A stretch of 16,588 bases of DNA from an uncultured Vampirovibrio sp. (GTDB lineage: Bacteria > Cyanobacteriota > Vampirovibrionia > Gastranaerophilales > Gastranaerophilaceae): assembly GCA_910579975.1 (NCBI GenBank), contig CAJTWU010000036.1, positions 1 through 16,588 on the forward strand, written 5' to 3'. Positions 1 to 7,451 of this stretch are shown here, piece by piece (the stretch's first letter is position 1; each line of letters opens with the position of its first letter). Made by a program: the position numbers and the translations under genes. The notes below the pieces were generated by a model that saw only the letters and a list, made by a program, of their open reading frames with translations, was not told the origin of the DNA and ran no database searches.

Positions 1-75
1 TTTGTAACAAAAACTTAACAAACCCTAAAGTTTATCTGAAAAACGCCGTTAACTAACTTAGATAAAGGTTAGTAC

Positions 76-3000
76 ATGGCAGATTATTCAGTACAAAAAC
101 ATCAAATAATAAATGAATATAGACAAGCGCATCCGGAGCTTGCCCTTTGTAGTGATGAGCAAATACTAAGCATATATAATGAACAGATATCCCAAGTTCA
201 ATTATCCGAGGATGAAGAGATATCAATCCTAAGCGGCAGTGAGGAGAATATTAAGCCCGGCTTGAGCCTGGAAAGCCAATCACCGAAGTTAACGTCAGCA
301 GAGGAAAAAGAGCTTCGTTCAGCATTGTCAACCCGCATAAACGGAGTAACATCCAAGACATCTGAAGCAGAAAGTAAAAATGGCTTTCTTGGTAAAGCAT
401 GGCATTGGACAAAGAATAATCTTTTGGATTGGTGTACCGATAGTACAAACGATATAAAGAAGCTGCAAGATGAAGAACGTGCGGCATTAAATGGGGATAT
501 AAAGGAAGCCTTTAAGGAAATAACCGGCATGGATTATACGCTTGAGAACCTGAATAGGTTTATGAATAATGAGCTTCCTACAAAATCCGAAGCAGCATTG
601 CTCGGCTATGCAGAAGGTCAGGAAATGGCTGTTGACTTTTTGGGAGATATGATTTCTGGTATAGCAGCAGTGGGTATTTATACAGCCTCAGTAGTGGCAG
701 CACCGTTTACCGGCGGAGCCTCAATTGCACTAGGTTTGGGCTTAGCAACATTAAGCGGTGGTTTGATAAAAAGCGGTGTTAAATATGCCGAATCAAAATC
801 TTCAGGTCAAGAATACAATAGTTTTAGCAAAGATATGATAACTGGTGGTTTTTCAGGCTTGCTTGCGCCGGTAACCGGCGGTGTAGGCGGTGCAGTAGGT
901 CGTGGTGTAGCTGCAAAATTAGGGATACAGGTATTAAAACAAGTTGGTAAAGAAAGCATAGAAGTAAGCGGTAAACAAACATTAAAAACAGTCTTAACGA
1001 ACCCTGTTGGGTATGAATATGCCGGTAAGCGGTGGGGTATGGCCCTTGCTTCGGAGATGGCTGTAGACGGAGCATTAGGGGGTTCAATAGATACGACATT
1101 CAGAACAGCGTATGAAATGCATGAAAAAGATGAAGAGATAAGTACAAGTGCGTTATTAAATTCATTTTTACAAGGTGGTTTAGGCGGTTTCTTGATGGCA
1201 CCCGCAATTGGCGGCGGTATGAAGATGTCCGGCAAATTAGCTGGAAAAATGTTTGGTCATTCAGACAAACAACTTTCTGATATGGTAAGAGAGATTGAAC
1301 CGGAAAAAGTTTGGGAGCCTCCAAAAAGAGAAAATTTAAATATTGAAATAAGTACCGCTAAAAAAACAACTGTAGAATCGGTGAAAATTCAAGAAGTTTT
1401 TGAGGAGTTAAATAATCCTTATTTAAAGGAGCATAAAGACGAAGCTTTTGAGTTGATAGAAAGAATGCTTTCAATGACCATAGAAAATTCTTTAGGAGAT
1501 ATTAATAATAGATTTCGTCCGGCGGTTTTACATGAAGTTCTAGAACAATTTACTCCACAAAACAAAGAGATATTTGAAACACTTTTAAATGCAAAGAAAA
1601 ATAATCAAAATGATTATTTAATAAGTATTTATGATATGGCTGATATGTTGAAAATATTTTCTGAAGCTGATCCTGAACTTTCTAGAAAATTACTACCAAT
1701 GTGTACAGCGCAGTTACCATTTTCTCCTGGAGCCAATCAGATAAAACAAATATTTACTGTTGCCGGTAAACATCCTGAAGAGTTTGCTCTTTTAACTAAT
1801 AATTTTGATCCGTCACTTGCATATAAAAGATTGTTCTTTGAGGATTTGTTAGATGAATTTATTGAAAAATTAGTTGTGAGTACTGATGAGAAAAAGGATC
1901 TAGTACGTTTTCTTACCCTAAATGAAGATATTTCCAACGAGACTCTATCGGATATCATAAGATATGATATTGGTGTTAACAAAGAACAGCTTCAAACTTT
2001 ATGTCAGGCATATAAATATTATAATACCCAAATAGAAAAAGAATTACAGAGATTGGAAACTGTAAAAGGCAAGGTATTGTCTTCTAATAATGAAATTCAA
2101 TATGTAAAAAATAAAAAAAGTTCTATAGATGATAATATAGAGTTTGCTAAAGCTGCAGGATTGTCTGAAGAAGACTGTTTAGCATTTTGTAATACTCCTT
2201 ATGCAGAATCAATAATTACAATTATAAAATTTTCAGAACTAATAGGTAATCAGTTATTTGGTGCAGCTTCCCGGAAAGAAGTTTTAGAAAATTGCAATAT
2301 GCTTATTGCTTCTGGAAATAAAGAGGCTTTGAAAGAGTTTGAACAATTATCTCCAATTCTTCCATATTTGACTAAAGAGAATTTCGAGATATTTAAAAAG
2401 ACTAAAGGAGATGATGTAGAACTTTTTATTGAAGATTTAGGCAGAAATACTACCAATTTTGAATGTCAGAATGCTTGTTCAATTATTACCAGATTAACAG
2501 GCCGGGAAATTTATGAACAAGATTTGATAATACTCGGTACTGATGCACTTAAACTTTCTAAATTATGTGAAAATGATATTTCTATGGCAATAAAAAAATT
2601 AAAAGAGCTTGGTTTATATAAAGACGAGGCAAATATTTTAACGCTGCTTTCAAGAGCAAAAGAGTTATGTGAAATTAATGTTACACCAACTCTTAAAGAA
2701 TTTAAAGAAACATTATTGCAAAATAAAACACTGGAAGAAGGTCTGCTGTTAGATATTTTATATACTGTAAATGGTAAAACTAATGAAATAACAACTAGTA
2801 AAATCAATTTCTTTAAGGAAATTACATCAAATGGAAATATTTCCCAAAGAGAGATTGATAGAATAATGGACAAATTTTCATCTGATAATTCTAAAATTCT
2901 TAATAGACAGCTAGAAGCTGCTTATGAACTAATAGAAAAGAATAGTGAAGATTTAAATGTAATTCTAACATTGTTGAATGTTAATAATTTAGAAGAATTT

Positions 3001-5232
3001 GATGTTTATTACAACCTTTATCAATTGCTTAAAGACAAAAAATCTTTTAGTAAGTTTAGTTCAATTTATAGTTTAAGTTTTTCTAAAAATATCAAAATAA
3101 AGCTAGAATTGGCACAGTTCTTAGTTATGTTGTTGGAAAAAAATACTGATTTAGATAAAGTTTATGATTTAGTTAAGTTAGGAACCGGCAATACCTATGA
3201 TATTTCAAAAGCCTTTATTGACTTTTATACAAAAAATATTGATGTCGATATAACTCCTATAGAAGATTGTTATAATGATATTATTTTATTACATGTGAGT
3301 GATGCTAATTCCTTAAATCTTAGAACCAGAATGAATTTATATGAAAAATTAAGTTCTATAGACGATAATGGAAAGGTTGTTTTGAAAAACCTTGGACTTG
3401 ATTTTGATATTTTGTACGATAAGGTTATAAGTTCTTTGGGTGCAAAACGTCCATTAGTAAGTTTGTCGACTAAGCAAGCACAGTTATTTGTAAAACAGGT
3501 TCTGGCTAATAATAATCCAAAGGCTGAAAATATTTTGAAAACATTCGATTTTGCCAAGTTTGGTAAAAATGGATTGCCTTTAAGATATACAAGAGATAAT
3601 TTTAATAAAAAAGTTGAGGAATTGCTGAAAGATTTGAGTGGTGATGAAGTTATGATTATTCTCAAACACTTTGGCTTAGAAAAAGGCGAAGCCGGGTTTG
3701 ATGGAATTCCTAATAACCGGGTATTTACCAAAACTGATATCTCTGCAGAAGCTAGAGAAGCAGCTCTTAAAATACAAAAAGAAATAGAAAACTTTACGGT
3801 TAAAAACGAAGTTATGATAATAGAACCAGAAATCAAAGAAGTTTTGGATGGTCTGATAAAAGGTATGCCTGAATTTACTGCCATAGTTGGTAAAAAACAA
3901 CATGGAACTCATGCATTTAGTGTTGATATTCATACTTTAAAAGTTCTTCAAAGTGCAATGAATAATCCTTTGTATCAAACTTTGGGTGATTTAGACAAGA
4001 CTATTTTAAAATATGCGATAATTTTACATGATTTTGGTAAAAAAGGCGGGGTTGTTGATAAAGGTCATGCAAGTCTTAGTGCTGATTATACATGGTCAAT
4101 ATTGGAGCGTTATCCACTGCCAACAGAAGTGAAAGATAGAATAATTGATATTGTTGATAATCACCACTGGTTTGAAAAATATAATACAGGTGCGGTAACT
4201 GCTGAAAATGTTGCTGTACGTTGTAGAAAACCGGAGGATTTAAAGATTTATGAAATATTCTCAAAAGCTGATTTTGAAAATGTAAATTCAACATTCCATC
4301 TGGGTGAGAAATCCGGCGGTTCTAAAAATCAGGCTGAATTTGATGCTTATATGAAAGCAAGAATGCTGGATATTGAAGAAGCTGTAAATAGGATTTATCA
4401 GAATGCTAACTTCGTTTTTGACACACAATTTATGCATAATGGACGACAATTTCCTCTAAGACAAGTCGAAATTGACGGCAATATGGAAGAATTAAGGGTG
4501 CTTAATTTATCTGAATTAGCTGCAGATGAAGATTTGTCCAAATACGGTTTCGCTCCAAATGTAACAAAAGAAAATGCAAGATTTTTTGTACATATGACCG
4601 AGCCTGAAACTGCTACATTGGCGACTGTATTTAGATTAACGGAGACTCCTGTCTTTCAAAGCACATGGTCTACTTCTTTTATTAAAGCCGATAATAATAG
4701 AACTTATGCGCATAAAAAATTTGGATTTATTTTTGATACACCTCAAGCAAATATTTCTGAAGCATTTTTTATGAATTCTGGAAGTGGTAATGAAAAATCA
4801 ATTGATGCATTCCAAAAATTCTTATTTGGTTCACGAACAATTTCTAAACAAGATGTAACTTATGATGTACGCCATTTTGTTAAAAATAATTTTATTAAAG
4901 AAATGCAATCATTGGGATATAATTTGAATGATATTGAGTATGCTGCCTTAAGCCGATATTTGTTTAATAAAAAATACACTTCCCAAATAACAAAAGATAT
5001 AGAAGTCGGGACTACGCTTATAAGGGCGCAAGACCTTGTTAAAGCACTTGAAAAATCTCGCGATTCATTATTTGAAGGAGAAGATATTCACAGTGAAATT
5101 ATTCCTATAAATCCAAAAGTAAAAGGTTTGATAGCAAAAGTTAGTAAGCTTGAAGATTGTCCGGCTGTGTTCTTAAAGTTTGCAAAAGAGCATGGCTTAC
5201 CGATAATTTTAATGGAACCTGCTAATAATTAG
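76..5232 (+). CDS. Giant multidomain protein with C-terminal HD phosphohydrolase-like domain; function unknown
   Basis: This 1718-aa protein has no signal peptide. An AAAGG ribosome site at 64-68, 7 nt before the ATG, supports the start. Residues ~1-180 are polar and helical. Residues ~183-400 are rich in Gly and Ala with several hydrophobic stretches, like membrane-inserting parts of bacterial toxins or effectors. Residues ~415-1270 are Leu/Lys/Glu-rich helices, possibly an alpha-solenoid. Residues ~1275-1410 form an HD-type metal phosphohydrolase domain: H1286 in VDIHTLKVL, H1318-D1319 in ILHDFGKKGG, H1331, H1363-H1364 in DNHHW and D1399, so the ligand set looks intact. HD domains of this kind cleave phosphodiesters or nucleotides; the substrate is unknown. 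The last ~220 residues hold a WSTS motif (1531-1534) and a late EDIHSE segment. GC is ~35-60% on sampled lines before base 1320 and ~25-28% after, so the gene looks mosaic. Its 3' end overlaps the next gene by 11 bp. The HD call is firm; the protein's role is not known. Confidence 0.8.
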   Translation: MADYSVQKHQIINEYRQAHPELALCSDEQILSIYNEQISQVQLSEDEEISILSGSEENIKPGLSLESQSPKLTSAEEKELRSALSTRINGVTSKTSEAESKNGFLGKAWHWTKNNLLDWCTDSTNDIKKLQDEERAALNGDIKEAFKEITGMDYTLENLNRFMNNELPTKSEAALLGYAEGQEMAVDFLGDMISGIAAVGIYTASVVAAPFTGGASIALGLGLATLSGGLIKSGVKYAESKSSGQEYNSFSKDMITGGFSGLLAPVTGGVGGAVGRGVAAKLGIQVLKQVGKESIEVSGKQTLKTVLTNPVGYEYAGKRWGMALASEMAVDGALGGSIDTTFRTAYEMHEKDEEISTSALLNSFLQGGLGGFLMAPAIGGGMKMSGKLAGKMFGHSDKQLSDMVREIEPEKVWEPPKRENLNIEISTAKKTTVESVKIQEVFEELNNPYLKEHKDEAFELIERMLSMTIENSLGDINNRFRPAVLHEVLEQFTPQNKEIFETLLNAKKNNQNDYLISIYDMADMLKIFSEADPELSRKLLPMCTAQLPFSPGANQIKQIFTVAGKHPEEFALLTNNFDPSLAYKRLFFEDLLDEFIEKLVVSTDEKKDLVRFLTLNEDISNETLSDIIRYDIGVNKEQLQTLCQAYKYYNTQIEKELQRLETVKGKVLSSNNEIQYVKNKKSSIDDNIEFAKAAGLSEEDCLAFCNTPYAESIITIIKFSELIGNQLFGAASRKEVLENCNMLIASGNKEALKEFEQLSPILPYLTKENFEIFKKTKGDDVELFIEDLGRNTTNFECQNACSIITRLTGREIYEQDLIILGTDALKLSKLCENDISMAIKKLKELGLYKDEANILTLLSRAKELCEINVTPTLKEFKETLLQNKTLEEGLLLDILYTVNGKTNEITTSKINFFKEITSNGNISQREIDRIMDKFSSDNSKILNRQLEAAYELIEKNSEDLNVILTLLNVNNLEEFDVYYNLYQLLKDKKSFSKFSSIYSLSFSKNIKIKLELAQFLVMLLEKNTDLDKVYDLVKLGTGNTYDISKAFIDFYTKNIDVDITPIEDCYNDIILLHVSDANSLNLRTRMNLYEKLSSIDDNGKVVLKNLGLDFDILYDKVISSLGAKRPLVSLSTKQAQLFVKQVLANNNPKAENILKTFDFAKFGKNGLPLRYTRDNFNKKVEELLKDLSGDEVMIILKHFGLEKGEAGFDGIPNNRVFTKTDISAEAREAALKIQKEIENFTVKNEVMIIEPEIKEVLDGLIKGMPEFTAIVGKKQHGTHAFSVDIHTLKVLQSAMNNPLYQTLGDLDKTILKYAIILHDFGKKGGVVDKGHASLSADYTWSILERYPLPTEVKDRIIDIVDNHHWFEKYNTGAVTAENVAVRCRKPEDLKIYEIFSKADFENVNSTFHLGEKSGGSKNQAEFDAYMKARMLDIEEAVNRIYQNANFVFDTQFMHNGRQFPLRQVEIDGNMEELRVLNLSELAADEDLSKYGFAPNVTKENARFFVHMTEPETATLATVFRLTETPVFQSTWSTSFIKADNNRTYAHKKFGFIFDTPQANISEAFFMNSGSGNEKSIDAFQKFLFGSRTISKQDVTYDVRHFVKNNFIKEMQSLGYNLNDIEYAALSRYLFNKKYTSQITKDIEVGTTLIRAQDLVKALEKSRDSLFEGEDIHSEIIPINPKVKGLIAKVSKLEDCPAVFLKFAKEHGLPIILMEPANN

Positions 5233-5857
5233 GGGGATAATCTTTCAGGTCTGCAATTTTTCCACCTGCGACTTCCCAAAAGTATAAACTTGCTATAGAA
5301 CAATAAGGACTGAATCGTTTACGATATTTTTCAAAAAGAGCTCTGGTTATTTTTTTATGATGGTAAACCATTCTTATTCCTCTTTGAATAGCTAAGTCGT
5401 TATAGCTGAAAACATTTTTACGTTCCATGCAGAATAATAAAAGCATTTCGGCAGTCCAAATACCTATTCCTTTTAGAGAAGAAAGTTCTTTTATCACTTC
5501 TTCATCTGATTTTTCCCGGATACTTTCTAAGTCAAATTCTTCATCTTTGACTTTTTTAGCAAAATCCAGTATGTATTGGGCCTTTTTATATGAAATACCA
5601 AGAGCTTGAAGGTTTTCTATGCCGGCATTTATCAGCGTGTCAGCATTAATATTTTTTAAATTGTCTTGAAACCTTTTCCAAATAGTTACTTGAGCTTTGG
5701 TCGAAATTTGTTGTCCTATAATATGATGTACTACTGCTGAAAAAAGGTCTTTATCGACTTCTCGTTCTATATGGCCGATTTTATCAATAATACAAGAAAG
5801 TTTTTTGCATTTACTTTTTAAATATTCAGTTTCGTTTTCGCTATAATTGAAGTACAT
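5222..5857 (-). CDS. DNA-3-methyladenine glycosylase II-type (AlkA-like) HhH-GPD base-excision enzyme
   Basis: A 211-aa DNA glycosylase of the helix-hairpin-helix GPD superfamily. It should remove alkylated bases such as 3-methyladenine from DNA and leave an abasic site. The sequence shows the AlkA-type GQQIS motif (48-52), the hairpin LSSLKGIGIWTAEMLL (125-140) and the catalytic Asp154 in SYNDLAIQRG. It is shorter than E. coli AlkA (about 280 aa) because the N-terminal beta domain is missing; many short AlkA-family enzymes look like this. No Cys cluster follows, so an iron-sulfur EndoIII/MutY enzyme is unlikely. There is no Shine-Dalgarno before the ATG, and a TTGACA-N18-TAATAT promoter ends 6 nt upstream, so the mRNA may be leaderless. 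It is divergent from the alkylguanine methyltransferase gene, which fits a shared alkylation-repair role. Its stop overlaps the giant gene by 11 bp, tail to tail. Confidence 0.9.
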   Translation of the reverse strand: MYFNYSENETEYLKSKCKKLSCIIDKIGHIEREVDKDLFSAVVHHIIGQQISTKAQVTIWKRFQDNLKNINADTLINAGIENLQALGISYKKAQYILDFAKKVKDEEFDLESIREKSDEEVIKELSSLKGIGIWTAEMLLLFCMERKNVFSYNDLAIQRGIRMVYHHKKITRALFEKYRKRFSPYCSIASLYFWEVAGGKIADLKDYPPNY

Positions 5858-5893
5858 AATTTTATATTATTATAATTAAAAGGTAGCTGTCAA
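5847..5893. promoter_or_regulatory. Overlapping divergent promoters of the alkylation-repair pair
   Basis: On the + strand TTGAAG (5847-5852), an 18-bp spacer and TATAAT (5871-5876) face the methyltransferase gene. On the - strand TTGACA (5893-5888), 18 bp and TAATAT (5869-5864) face the glycosylase gene. The two core promoters occupy the same DNA, so polymerase can probably use only one at a time. The boxes were matched by eye to the sigma70-type consensus. Confidence 0.5.
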
Positions 5894-5895
5894 AG

Positions 5896-6387
5896 ATGTA
5901 TTATAAAACAAATTATAAATCACCTATAGGTAATCTTACATTAGCATGTGATGTAAATGAAAATCTTGTTGGAGTGTGGTTTGAAGGTCAAAAATATTTC
6001 GGTGGTAAAGTTAAAAATGAAATGGAACTTAAAGATAATCTTGATATATTCAAGCGTACAAAGAATTGGCTTGATAGATATTTTGAAGGAGAAAAACCTG
6101 AAATATCTGAGTTAGCTCTTGCTCCGGTTGGAACTGAATTTAGTCAAAAGGTTTGGAAGATACTTTGCGGAATTCCTTATGGTGAAGTTTGTACTTATGG
6201 GGAGATTGCTAAAAAAATAAATAAAAAGATGTCTGCACAAGCTATAGGCGGGGCAATTGGGCATAATCCTATTTCAATAATTATTCCATGTCATAGAGTT
6301 ATTGGAGCAAATGGTAGTTTGACAGGCTATGCTGCTGGAATAAATATAAAAACTAAGCTTTTAATCCATGAAGGAATAATTGTTTAA
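5896..6387 (+). CDS. ogt: Methylated-DNA--protein-cysteine S-methyltransferase (O6-alkylguanine repair)
   Basis: A 163-aa suicide repair protein that moves the alkyl group from O6-alkylguanine in DNA to its own cysteine. The signature PCHRVIG is at 131-137 with acceptor Cys132. It is preceded by the helix-turn-helix part (residues ~83-126: KVWKILCGIPYGEV, TYGEIA, AIGGAIGHNP) and followed by the G-S-L-T-G-Y-A-A-G loop and K-LL-E tail that are standard in this family. Residues 1-75 match the N-terminal domain of Ogt-type proteins. The length is normal. There is no N-terminal Ada domain, so it is unlikely to be a regulator itself. An AAAAGG stretch (5878-5883) lies 12 nt before the ATG, rather far for a ribosome site. 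It is divergent from the AlkA-like gene and shares the promoter region, so the pair forms a small alkylation-damage unit. Confidence 0.95.
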   Translation: MYYKTNYKSPIGNLTLACDVNENLVGVWFEGQKYFGGKVKNEMELKDNLDIFKRTKNWLDRYFEGEKPEISELALAPVGTEFSQKVWKILCGIPYGEVCTYGEIAKKINKKMSAQAIGGAIGHNPISIIIPCHRVIGANGSLTGYAAGINIKTKLLIHEGIIV

Positions 6388-6492
6388 TCATTTACGATTA
6401 TTTTCTTGCCTTCAATGTTATATCTAGATTGTTAAAAACCTTTGTTTAGTATATATTATAATTTGATTTGTACAAAATAAAAAATAAACATT

Positions 6493-7020
6493 ATGAATAA
6501 TAGAAAATATAACCAAGAAAAATTTTTTCATAGTCATTATATGTATACCAGGCTTGATAAGGCTTGTTTCATTTTCCTTATATTTGTAATGCCATTTTTG
6601 TGCTTTTATTATTTGTGCACAACACCTATAAAAGAAGTTTTTATCAGAGAAGCTAATAGTTGTGTTTTAGAACAACATTATATTTTGTCCGACCAGACTC
6701 AAGTAATTTTGTCTTGTCCTAAAAATGTAAGAGTAAGGCATTGCCGTTCTGGGTGGAAGAGATCTTCTCCTTTCTTTGCAATTTCAGAAAATATTAATGA
6801 TCCTTATATTGGGGAAACAGATAAGGATATATTCCAAATACCCTATATATTTTCACCATTTTTTGCTAAAAAAGATGCAACAAAGATAAATGAATTAAAT
6901 TCAAATATAAAGATAACAAAATACAATACAATCATTGTTTTTTTTATTGTAATGAATATTTTATCAATATTAGGTCCGCTTTTGCTTGGAGTAAGGCCTA
7001 ATCAAAATAAAAATAAATAG
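6493..7020 (+). CDS. Unknown membrane protein with two transmembrane helices
   Basis: A 175-aa protein I do not recognise. One hydrophobic helix lies at ~24-43 (rich in Phe, Cys and Ile) and a second at ~146-166, followed by a short basic tail (RPNQNKNK). The ~100 residues between them are polar and hold Cys57, Cys75 and Cys84. The charges (Lys/Arg before helix 1 and after helix 2) suggest that both ends are cytoplasmic and the loop lies outside the inner membrane. No signal-peptidase site or catalytic motif is seen. There is no Shine-Dalgarno before ATG 6493. A TATAAT (6457-6462) upstream could be its -10 box, but no good -35 goes with it. Met17 is a possible later start. It stands alone between the methyltransferase and the tRNA-Asp unit, so context says nothing about its role. 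Confidence 0.65.
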   Translation: MNNRKYNQEKFFHSHYMYTRLDKACFIFLIFVMPFLCFYYLCTTPIKEVFIREANSCVLEQHYILSDQTQVILSCPKNVRVRHCRSGWKRSSPFFAISENINDPYIGETDKDIFQIPYIFSPFFAKKDATKINELNSNIKITKYNTIIVFFIVMNILSILGPLLLGVRPNQNKNK

Positions 7021-7123
7021 TACTCAACATTACAATTATTTCAACTTTTCAATAACTTACAAATGGTCTTTAACCGATTTGCTGCCAATTGTTATACTGT
7101 CTTCAATAAAATTTAACTTCTAA

Positions 7124-7146
7124 TAAAAAAAGCACCTTGCGGTGCT
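7124..7146 (-). terminator. Rho-independent terminator of the tRNA-Asp transcript
   Basis: The stem AGCACC/GGTGCT with loop TTGC (7131-7146) is followed on the - strand by a run of T (7130-7124). It lies just past the 3' end of tRNA-Asp. On the + strand the hairpin is followed by AATTTTAAAA, so it may also stop transcripts of the membrane-protein gene at 6493. Confidence 0.8.
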
Positions 7147-7157
7147 AATTTTAAAAA

Positions 7158-7234
7158 TGGCGGGAACGACGAGGCTCGAACTCGCGACCTCTTGCGTGAC
7201 AGGCAAGCGCTCTAACCAACTGAGCTACGCTCCC
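7158..7234 (-). tRNA. tRNA-Asp (anticodon GTC)
   Basis: A full cloverleaf reads on the - strand. The acceptor GGGAGCG pairs with CGTTCCC (one G-U), the D-arm GCTC/GAGC is intact, the anticodon stem CTTGC/GCAAG encloses loop CTGTCAC, and the T-arm is GCGAG-TTCGAGC-CTCGT. The anticodon GTC (+ strand 7198-7200) reads Asp codons. Discriminator G73 is the usual Asp identity base. The CCA end is encoded (7160-7158). Confidence 0.97.
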
Positions 7235-7256
7235 GTATTTGGTTTTCACAAGTCTT

Positions 7257-7285
7257 ATAATAATATGCTGAAAAATTTTTTGCAA
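7257..7285 (-). promoter_or_regulatory. Promoter of tRNA-Asp
   Basis: On the - strand TTGCAA (7285-7280), a 17-bp spacer and TATTAT (7262-7257) would start transcription about 15 nt before the tRNA. The match is 4 of 6 at -35 and 5 of 6 at -10. Confidence 0.45.
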
Positions 7286-7408
7286 GTACTTTTTTATATC
7301 CAATAGGCTAAGTGTTAAATTCTCCCCCATGGCAATGGTTTTAGTTTCATAGTTTAGGTTAAATATAATCATTAAATCTTTTTCATACTTCCAGCTATTC
7401 TTAATTCC

Positions 7409-7435
7409 AAAGCCTCTTTATAGAGGCTTTTCTTT
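7409..7435 (+). terminator. Strong terminator-like hairpin 17 nt before the peptidase gene
   Basis: AAAGCCTCT (7409-7417) pairs perfectly with AGAGGCTTT (7422-7430) over a TTAT loop, and TCTTT follows. This reads as a + strand rho-independent terminator. It could end stray + transcripts from upstream, a short RNA started from TATAAT at 7364-7369, or act as an attenuator for the gene at 7452. The remaining gene-free DNA from 7235 to 7451 shows only the tRNA promoter and these boxes. Confidence 0.6.
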
Positions 7436-7439
7436 ATGC

Positions 7440-7445
7440 TATAAT
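7440..7445 (+). promoter_or_regulatory. -10 box directly before the M49-like peptidase gene
   Basis: A perfect TATAAT ends 6 nt before ATG 7452, so transcription would start at or next to the start codon. The matching -35 position (7417-7422, TTTATA) is poor and lies inside the terminator hairpin. Confidence 0.4.
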
Positions 7446-7451
7446 AACCGT

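Noticed and set aside
807..1235. 142-aa minus-strand frame, Pro-rich
   Set aside because: It is the antisense of the Gly/Ala-rich part of the giant gene, whose GC-rich codons remove stops on the other strand.
3270..3884. 204-aa minus-strand frame inside the giant gene
   Set aside because: Ser/Phe/Leu-rich antisense product of an AT-rich gene, with no ribosome site or recognisable motif.
7231..7235. tRNA-Asp reaching 7235
   Set aside because: Base 7235 does not pair in the acceptor stem; GGGAGCG starting at 7234 gives seven pairs with the 3' strand.
7151..7372. 73-aa minus-strand frame
   Set aside because: It runs through the whole tRNA-Asp gene and its promoter; it is a shadow of the tRNA.
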